The translations under genes and the position numbers were made by a program. Under the pieces are notes generated by a model. That model was not told the DNA's origin and ran no database searches. It was given only the letters and a program-made list of their open reading frames with translations. A stretch of 64,000 nucleotides of DNA, from positions 39,611,651-39,675,650 of the forward strand of contig OX422218.1 of assembly GCA_949130495.1 (NCBI GenBank), given 5' to 3'. This DNA comes from Sambucus nigra. Taxonomy: Eukaryota > Streptophyta > Magnoliopsida > Dipsacales > Adoxaceae. This document shows positions 55,807 through 64,000 of the stretch, one piece after another. How positions within the stretch are numbered: the stretch's first letter is position 1; each line of letters begins with the position of its first letter.

Positions 55807-58800
55807 CAAAAGTGAGAGGTTTGTTACAATTAATAGCAAAAGTGACAATTGAAAACAAACTGATATACAGACAATAATTTTTAACAAAAAAAAATCATTT
55901 TTAACGGAAAAAATATATTACAAAAAAGGATTCTAAAGAACAATTCTGAAAAAAAAAACTTACAATAGAAATAATAGTTCTTAACAATAGAAAAGTTTCA
56001 AAAACGTTTTGACAAAAATAAAAATCTAGTTTAACGAGTTAAAAAATTTAAAAATAAAAGGCATTTTTGGCAAAAACAAGTCAATTTCTTAGTGAAAAAA
56101 CGTTTTTCACAAAAACTAGTTTTCAGAGAAAAACAATTAAGAGAATACAGTTTTAGAAAACTATTGACACAATTATAGAGCAAAAGGGAAACAATTTCAA
56201 TAGGAAAAAAATTGTTTAGCAAAAAAATAAATTTTAGCAAAAAAAAAATAGCTTTGACAGAAGTAAAACATGTTTAACGAAATATCGTTTTTTTGTGAAA
56301 AAATAGGCGAAGAAAAACAAGTTTAAAAAAAAAAATCATTCGGACGGTGAATTTGTCGGAAAACTTTTCCATCCTATATAAGGGGAAAAAGTTTGATGTT
56401 TAGACATCAAACTTTAGATGTCTTGGAGATGTGATTGTCAATGCTGTTGGCGCGGATCCGCATTTCTTATGAAAATAAGTCCGCGCCAGCGGCATTTACC
56501 AATCACATCTCCAAGATATCAAACTTTTGATATCTCAGTGACATCAAACTTTTTTTAGTATATAAGTAAACAAAATTTTGCCCACAAAATTGTCAAAAAT
56601 ATGGCAAAATATATTTGTAGACATGGTATTCGTGCAATTTTCTAATGATAAATAAAGGTTAGCAAACATGTAAATTAATTTGTAAAATGTTTATTTGCCC
56701 CTATGTATTACATTTGCAGCAGTGCATCAAAGGAACTTTAATATTTGAATTTTGACTTGCAGTTAATTTTGTATACTGGATAATGACTAAAATATTTATT
56801 TACCAGACATCACTTGGCACCAACAACCATTTTAGTTATCCACAAACTCTTGTGATCTTTATTCATATATTTCTGCCAATTGTCCCAAATTTTTTATTAA
56901 AATAGTTAGCTGTTTCTATCAACTATTGTGATCCTTCGGGATTCACATGGGTATTCAATTTCCCACGGGAATCACATGGGCATCTACATTGGTATTTCCA
57001 TATTTTATTGGGAGCCAATTATCGTTGCTATTAGATATTGGAAAATGATAGGATACAAGTTTTTTCTCTAAATTATCATTGCTCTTAAATATTCCCAAAA
57101 CTGAGTTGCGCAGTTTTAAATTGTCTATTGGGTCTTGCAGATGGGTATTCTTTTGTAGTTCTTTAAGCCCAAGATTAGAATAAGAGAATCACTCCACAGT
57201 TAAGCACATGTAAAAATCTACCAAGAGTCCTAGTTTTTTTCGTGTCAAATCACTCAACTATAACTGCTCTTAAATATTTCAAAGTTTTCGGGATATAAAA
57301 CTAAGTTGCACAGCTGACCGGAGAACTGCTTGAAGTTTTCATTTCACTTCTTATAAATTTGGTTTCGTTAATTTAAATTTTATTGAAAAAAAAATTATAT
57401 ATTATGTTTTATAAACACTTGTAAGTATAATTATAAGAGTGGTGCTATAAGTCTCAAATAGCTGTCCCAAAACTCCCCCCAAAAGCAATTAATTTGGTGT
57501 CTTGGCGGGACCCCATAACACAAGACAATACTTAATAGGCAGGTGAGAGAGTAAGTGAAATCCACATCAGATTTGGGGGAGGTTTTGGGGGAGATTTTTG
57601 TACTCATATCATTATTCTAATTTTAAATATTATATAATTGCTCTTAAATATTTCATCTTCCCACTTTCTCGAATAGATCGGAATAATCATTATAAGAAAT
57701 GACGGTGTTCTTTTCATACTTACTATATAATATTGGGGTGTGTTTGCCTACCATGATTGAAAATCAATGAAAATAATGGTGGATATATAAGATTGATATA
57801 GTCTTACTTCCATAATTTGCTATGGAAATTTATTTTGTGTCTTGAATAAGAAATGTTTTCTATAAAAAAAATGGTAAGACTGTGTGAAACATTTTCAGAA
57901 ATGTAACTATTGTTCCGATAGACAAACCCAAACCTCAATCATTTTCCTTATGCCTTATCACTAGATATTTGTTCACACGTGATACCGAAGTCTTTCCCTT
58001 TTTTGTCTTCTTTTTTTATTTGTTGGATCAAAGCTGATTTGTTTCCCTTTTTTTCACAGGATTGTTTAATTTTTTTCCTAACAGTCAGTGTAGTGAATCT
58101 TTTACAAGTTGGATTCTTAAACTGTAGAGCTAAGTAAATGGTTTGTCGAATAATATTACAGTGATTACGTAGTCGTCATAATTACAATTTCAATTTAATT
58201 GAATAATATTGGTATTTTTTTAAACAAATCACAATGTTAAATAAACGAATCATTGCATTATTTTAGAGTAAATCATGGTGTCAATTTAACAAATATCATT
58301 CAAATCCTAATTTTAACATAACTAATATGTTCGACTTTAATTTAAATTTTAGAGTTTATTTTTAAAAAAAATCAACGATGTAATTATGATATTTGAGTTG
58401 TCTGTCATGTATTTATGATTAAAAAATCACATATGTATATATATATATATAATTAACAACTCGAATACTTTAAACAAAGGTTAAATAAAAATTTATGTTT
58501 TTTTTTTTAAAAACGAAAACAAACTTCAAAAACTGGGTAATTTATGAAAATTGAAAATTTGATAAAATGAAGATTTGTGAATGGGAAATAAATGTAAAAT
58601 TATATATAAATTCTAAATTCAGAAGATAAACAAGACAGGTTATATAAAAACAGTTTGGAATAGTTTTTGTCAAATGAAAACTGACTTAAAAAAAAATCTG
58701 ATATTTTTTAATAAACAGCCTGACGTTTAATGAGGACACATGAGAGAATTGTATTTGTTATATTATAAAAAAAAGGTTAAACAAATAATTTATTGTCAAT

Positions 58801-58895
58801 GGGTTTTTTTCAACTTTACAAACTGTTTTAGCTATTAAAAAGTATATTTAATCTTTTAGCCTTGGTTGGATAAGTTTATGTTTCACAGTATCCTC
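55807..58895. repeat. Unit B copy of the knottin upstream region
   Basis: Matches 21842-24932 with a handful of substitutions. It contains the A-rich tract, the MITE-like hairpin (56383-56558, flanked by TATATAAG at 56375-56382), block D (about 56803-57754) and block E (58118-58408). No additional gene. Confidence 0.85.
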
Positions 58896-58903
58896 TATAA
58901 ATA
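58896..58903 (+). promoter_or_regulatory. TATA box of second knottin gene
   Basis: TATAAATA, 53 bp before ATG 58957; the surrounding promoter is the same as in unit A. Confidence 0.7.
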
Positions 58904-58956
58904 CGACATGAGCGAGAGCCTTTAGGATACAACAAACACTCAAATAAAAGAAAGAT

Positions 58957-59421
58957 ATGGAAATGAAGAAGGTTTTTTTCATGACAATGTTGGTAGCTGT
59001 GGTGTTTGTGGCAAACATTGGCACGTCCACTGCCAATTCGGTTGTCAACAACCGTAAGATGATGGACTCCGACATTCTGCTCAGTGTTTATAGTTCCCTT
59101 GGTCAATGCTGGGGTAAAGGATGCGCTCCTTGGAGCCCCTGCCAATCCGGTTGCACTTGCGTGGGAGCGGCTGGTGTGTTGGGTGCCTGTGTGGGTCCGT
59201 TAGATGGACCGGGCAACAAAATTATCTCCACCACTGATAATTCTGTTGCTAACAACCATAAATTGTTAGACACCGCCATTCTCCTCAACGTTGATAGTTC
59301 CCTTGGTCAATGCATTGGTAAATTTTGCGCACCTTGGAGCCCTTGCCAAAGCGGTTGTGTTTGCGTCGGACCTGTTGGTTTTGGTGCATGTGTGGGTCCG
59401 TCAGTTGGAATGAGAAACTAG
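58957..59421 (+). CDS. Secreted double-knottin precursor, second copy
   Basis: The predicted 154-residue protein is identical to that of 24994-25458: signal peptide 1-26, two pro-region/knottin modules, twelve cysteines spaced 4-5-3-1-9 and 4-5-3-1-8 within modules. Promoter, leader and 3' flank are also preserved, so both copies are probably expressible. Identity of both coding and noncoding sequence points to recent duplication rather than selection alone. The main nearby differences are a shorter (TA)n downstream and the satellite/LINE junction 3.1 kb upstream, which could alter regulation. Confidence 0.87.
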   Translation: MEMKKVFFMTMLVAVVFVANIGTSTANSVVNNRKMMDSDILLSVYSSLGQCWGKGCAPWSPCQSGCTCVGAAGVLGACVGPLDGPGNKIISTTDNSVANNHKLLDTAILLNVDSSLGQCIGKFCAPWSPCQSGCVCVGPVGFGACVGPSVGMRN

Positions 59422-61616
59422 CTTTCCAGTTACATCTACATATACATATATATATTTACGTATATGTGTGTGTGGGATTGTATGAAATAAGCTCAACCTA
59501 GTGTTCAACGGGCATTTACATCCATGTATGTTAAGTTATTGATCAATGGAAATTATGTTCGAAAATATTGTGTTTTAAAAAAATTAAATAATATGACCAA
59601 ATTAATATTTTGCCTAACATTGAGCCATTTTAAAAGTAGGATTCACACATTAAATGTGGTGAAACCCAGTACGTACGTGTTGCCTGAAGCAAGACGAGTG
59701 ACATGATATTCATTTGTTAAAAAAGGAATACTCATTAATAAGAAATTTAGGTTCAAAGTGACCCATATTAGGAATTTGATTTAACTTTCTGAGACGAATT
59801 TTCTGAATTGTCGCTAAATGTCTTGGCTATGCACTATTGCTTTTCAAAAACGTCCCTAAAGGTCATTATTGTTCACCATAGTCGTGGCTATTCATGAAAA
59901 GCATCCTTAAAGTGAATGTTAAGAAAAATGATGTGCATATATATATATATATGTCATTTTTACAATTGAGTAGTCATTTTTTTTTATAAAGTCTCTGAAG
60001 GCTTGTACACTATGGATTTTTTTTTCTTTGTCTAATACTGTCATATGAATAATATATGTAATCTTTTATCAGATAAATAATATAAATTGGGCCAGAGATA
60101 AGACCATGAAAGTGAACTGGTTTGTGGAAAAATGTGAACTTTAAAATCCAATGTTAAATCCATTTATTTGCCAGACATCATCTGGCCTCACAACCACTTC
60201 AGTTATCCACAAACTCTTGCTATCTTTATTCAAATATTTCTGCCAACTGTCCCAATTTTTTTATACAAATGATTAGCCGTTTCAACCCACTCTTGTGATC
60301 TTTCGGGATTCCCATGGGTATTCAATTTTACACGGAATTCACATGGGTATCCACGTTGGTATTTCCATATTTTAACAGGAAGCAATTATCATTGTTCTTA
60401 TATATTTGCAAATTTTTACGGATACAAAACTGAGTTGGGCAGTTTTAAATGGTCAACTGGGTCTTGCAGATGAGTGTTCTTTTGTACTTCTTTAACCACA
60501 ACATTAGAATAAGAGAATCACTCCACACTTAGGCACATGTAAAAAGCTACCAAGAGTCCCAGTTTTTTCCTCTAAAATCACTCAATTATAACTGTTCTTA
60601 AATTTTTGCATATTTTGCGGGATATAAAACTGAATTGCGCTGCTGACCGAGAACTGCATGAAGTTTAAAATAGTCTATTGGGTATTGCAGATTGCTATTC
60701 TTTTGAACTTCTTCAACAACAACATTAGAATAAGAGAATCACTTGCTACTTACTATCATAGAAAGTAGCTTCTTAATCGGGTTGTGTGGCATTTTCATTG
60801 TGTATTGTTCGTATTCGCTAAGAAAAAAAGATCTGCCATCAGATCAAGTTGTGTTGTCTCACTTTGATTTTATAGTGTTCCTGATTGGTAAACAAATAAG
60901 ATTTAGTTTCATGCCGCGCTTTCAATCGATTTTGTGTATGTGTGGTAAGAAAATAAGATTTCATGTCACGTTAGATAAAACATAATTATCGTGGGAAGTA
61001 AATAAAAAGAATCCAAAAAATTAAACTTGAGGCCATTATAAGATGTTTTTTTAATATAATTTTACAAATAACGCTAAAAAGATCTTATTAACTTTATACA
61101 AAGTTGTTATTAACTTTATACAAATGATTATATGTCTTTTTAAATAACGCTAAAAGGATTTTTTTTTATATATAAATTGTTTTATGTATTATAACATTCA
61201 GGTTTTATCGTTATTTAAAATAAATGTTTAAAAAGTTAATAACATTATTATTCTTAAAAAATACTTTTTTTTCATTTTTTTTGGTTTTTTTTCCATTGAA
61301 CAAAATAAAAACGTTTTCATTTACAATAAAATTTTGTTATATATATATATGTATAAATAACTAATAAAAAAAGAGATTTTTTTTTTAAATATATAAATGA
61401 ACATTAAAAAACTGTTCTTTTTAGTTTTATAACCTTTTTTTAAAAATATAAAAGCAACTTTAAAAAAATTTACTTGGATAAAAAAGGGAACCTTTTTTTT
61501 ATATACAAACAGTTTTTTAATGCAAAGTGTTTATACGTATGATTTTTTGATACATACATGTGTATAGTTAGTTCGACACATTAATAAGAGAAAGAGTATA
61601 GTTAGTTAGAAACATT

Positions 61617-61664
<48 letters not shown>

Positions 61665-61745
61665 TTTTTGTTAAATGACACTCGGATTTCAACGATTGAG
61701 AGACATCAAAAGATGATGTCTTTGACAACATCAAAAAAATTTCCC
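59422..61745. repeat. Unit B copy of the knottin downstream region
   Basis: Matches 25459-27838. It has a short (TA)n at 59936-59952, blocks F and D (about 59969-61055), (GA)n at 61621-61661 and the stray foldback terminus just before 61746. No gene. Confidence 0.8.
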
Positions 61746-61754
61746 CATAACACC

Positions 61755-63549
61755 GGAAAAATTTTTGATGTTGCCAACGACATCAAGTTTTGATGTCGTC
61801 CAATAAGAGAGTTTCTTAAGAAGTGTTCTCTCACTTCATTTAATGGTTCATTATCTCATTTCAAGTCATGTTCTCTCACTTCATTTAATAGGGAATAAAA
61901 TAGTTTACACAATTTATATATAAAAAAAGAATGACATTTTTATACTATAAAAATATGACAAAAATGTTTAAGTGTTTTTAAAACTATTTTATTTAAATGA
62001 AAAAGTAAAAAAACGTGTTTTGTTACAAAGAGTATATATTTAATATATAAATTGTTAAAAAGGTATTAAATATATACTCTTTTTCAAAAAGTTAAAAAAA
62101 CGTGTTTTGTTACACTTTTATTTAAATATAAACAGTTTTTTAGTAACTTTTTTTAATTCTTTACTAAAAAATAAAGTTGTAAAAAAACATTTTTTTTTTA
62201 AAAAAAAAAACGTTTTTGAATAACTTTTTTTTATTAATCTTTTCTGAAAAATAAAGTTGTAAAAAAATGTTTTTTTTTCAATTTTTTTACTTAAACAAAA
62301 AAACAGTTTTTTTTTTTGTTGTAAAAAAACAGTTTTCTGATTGTTTTTATATTTCTAATATGTAAAAAACAGTTTTTTTAATGTTTTTTCGCCATTCAAA
62401 AAACTGGTTTTGTACAACAAAAAAAAATGCAAAAAAAAAATTGTTTATATATAAAAACTGTTTAACAAAACACATTTTTTAACGTTTCAAAAAAATAGCA
62501 CATATTTAAAACATTTAAAATGTTTATATATTAACATTTTTTAAGATGTTAATATATAAACACATTTTTTTTTAAATGTGTTAATATATAAACTGTTATA
62601 TGTAAACTCTCTTAAAAAATGTGTTAAAAAATGTGTTAATATATAAACTGTTATATATAAACTCTCTTAAAAAATGTGTTAAAAATGTGTTATATATAAA
62701 CTCTCTTTAAAACGTGTTCAAAATGTAAGCTCTCAATAAAATATTTAAATGTGTTATATATTAACATCTTAAAAAACGTGTTAAAAAATGTTTTAAATAT
62801 GTGCTATTTTTTTGAAACGTTAAAAAATGTGTTTTGTTAAACAGTTTTTATATATAAACAATTTTTTTTTTTGCATTTTTTTTTGTTGTACAAAACCAGT
62901 TTTTTGAATGGCGAAAAAACATTAAAAAAAACTGTTTTTTACATATTTGAAATATAAAAACAATCAAAAAACTGTTTTTTTACAACAAAAAAAAAACAGT
63001 TTTTTTGTTTAAGTAAAAAAATTGAAAAAAAAAACATTTTTTTACAACTTTATTTTTCAGAAAAGATTAATAAAAAAAAGTTATTCAAAAACGTTTTTTT
63101 TTTTTTAAAAAATTGTTTTTTTACAACTTTATTTTTTAGTAAAGAATTAAAAAAAGTCACTAAAACACTGTTTATATTTAAATAAAAATGTAACAAAACA
63201 CGTTTTTTTTAACTTTTTGAAAAAGAGTATATATTTAATACCTTTTTAACAGTTTATATATTAAATATATACTCTTTGTAACAAAACACGTTTTTTACTT
63301 TTTTATTTTAAAAAAATAGTTTTAAAAACACTTAAACATTTTTGTCATATTTTTATAGTATAAAAATGTCATTCTTTTTTTATATATAAATTGTGTAAAC
63401 TATTTTATTCCCTATTAAATGAAGTGAGAGAACATGACTTGAAAATGAGATAATGAACCATTAAATGAAGTGAGAGAACATTTTTTAAGAAACTCTCTTA
63501 TTGAACGACATCAAAACTTGATGTCGTTGGCAACATCAAAATTTTTTCC
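61755..63549. mobile_element. 1.8-kb foldback element, Mutator-like (unit B)
   Basis: Flanked by CATAACACC at 61746-61754 and 63550-63558. Same arms and spacer as 27848-29641, with small differences mostly in homopolymer length. The arms remain nearly perfectly complementary. Confidence 0.85.
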
Positions 63550-63558
63550 CATAACACC

Positions 63559-64000
63559 TGTTGGTCTATTCACAATTTAGTAGGTGCCGACACCAAATTT
63601 TATTTGTTCAAAGTAATGGACTTCCAATTAGCATGGTACATATGATAACACCAAATGCAGTTACGTACTCATCATATTATAATGTGTCAGTTTGATGGAA
63701 TATTTTGTTAAACAAATCAGACTAGTAGTTTGGACTCGCGTAAACAAAAAATACGGTGTCATTTTAAACAAAAAATCACAATAACATGTTAACACAATAT
63801 TATAAAGTTGATAAATTGTTCGGATTCCTTTACATTTTAATATGTTGTAAAAATTTTAAAAAGTTTACGAAGGAGTAAGCATGCTGTCAAGTATGTCCTA
63901 AATTTTTTCCAAGAGTCAAATGAAAAAAAAAAAATTTGCATCTAATAGTTACAACTAGGAATTAGGTTATAAATATTAAGCATATGTGTAAATGGGACCA
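63559..64000. other. Unit B spacer with diverged satellite fragment
   Basis: Matches 29651-30092. The window ends inside the satellite-like fragment at GTGTAAATGGGACCA. No gene. Confidence 0.7.

Overview
The window looks like a repeat-rich, AT-rich intergenic region of a plant nuclear genome, most probably a eudicot. Evidence: LINE ORF1 fragments of the plant DUF4283 type, Ty1-copia elements primed by tRNA-iMet, CACTA- and Mutator-like ends, satellites, and a plant-style secreted knottin gene with a TATA box. I could not identify the species. I see no bacterial genes, tRNA, rRNA or CRISPR.

Only one intact host gene type is convincing, and it occurs twice (24994-25458 and 58957-59421) with identical predicted protein. 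It encodes a 154-residue secreted precursor: a signal peptide followed by two tandem [pro-region + six-cysteine knottin] modules. Cysteine spacing and the Pro/Gly-rich loops recall the legume albumin-1b (PA1b) insecticidal/hormone-like knottins, but the precursor layout is different. This is the best candidate for an undescribed system.

Layout. The window is a direct large-scale duplication. Unit A starts at or before 1. Unit B starts around 32270. 1-6824 matches 32270-39086, and 21842-30092 matches 55807-64000, both with very few differences. Between these blocks the units differ. B joins a LINE-1/LINE-2 copy (39087-44512) that resembles A 12034-17400 but is visibly more diverged, then an 11.3-kb segment of 1.2-kb satellite units carrying small copia elements (44513-55806). 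A instead has a LINE-3 remnant, a 168-bp dimeric satellite, a CACTA-like element, a LINE copy and a scrambled copia element. B is therefore a mosaic, not a simple copy.

Mobile elements. Three LINE families are represented by decayed fragments. LINE-1 (minus) and LINE-2 (plus) are fused head to head at the same junction in four places (about 1259, 13024, 33531 and 40078). LINE-3 (minus) is an internally deleted ORF1/ORF2 remnant. A non-autonomous copia (1993 bp, perfect TSD) sits in the 1.2-kb satellite, and one copy of it received a Gypsy-like solo LTR. Downstream of each knottin gene lies a 1.8-kb foldback element with about 0.8-kb arms and a 9-bp TSD.

How the pieces relate. Nothing suggests an operon or pathway. 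Blocks flanking the knottin gene (called E, F and D here) recur elsewhere without the gene, which suggests older duplications of the locus that lost the gene or were broken by transposons.
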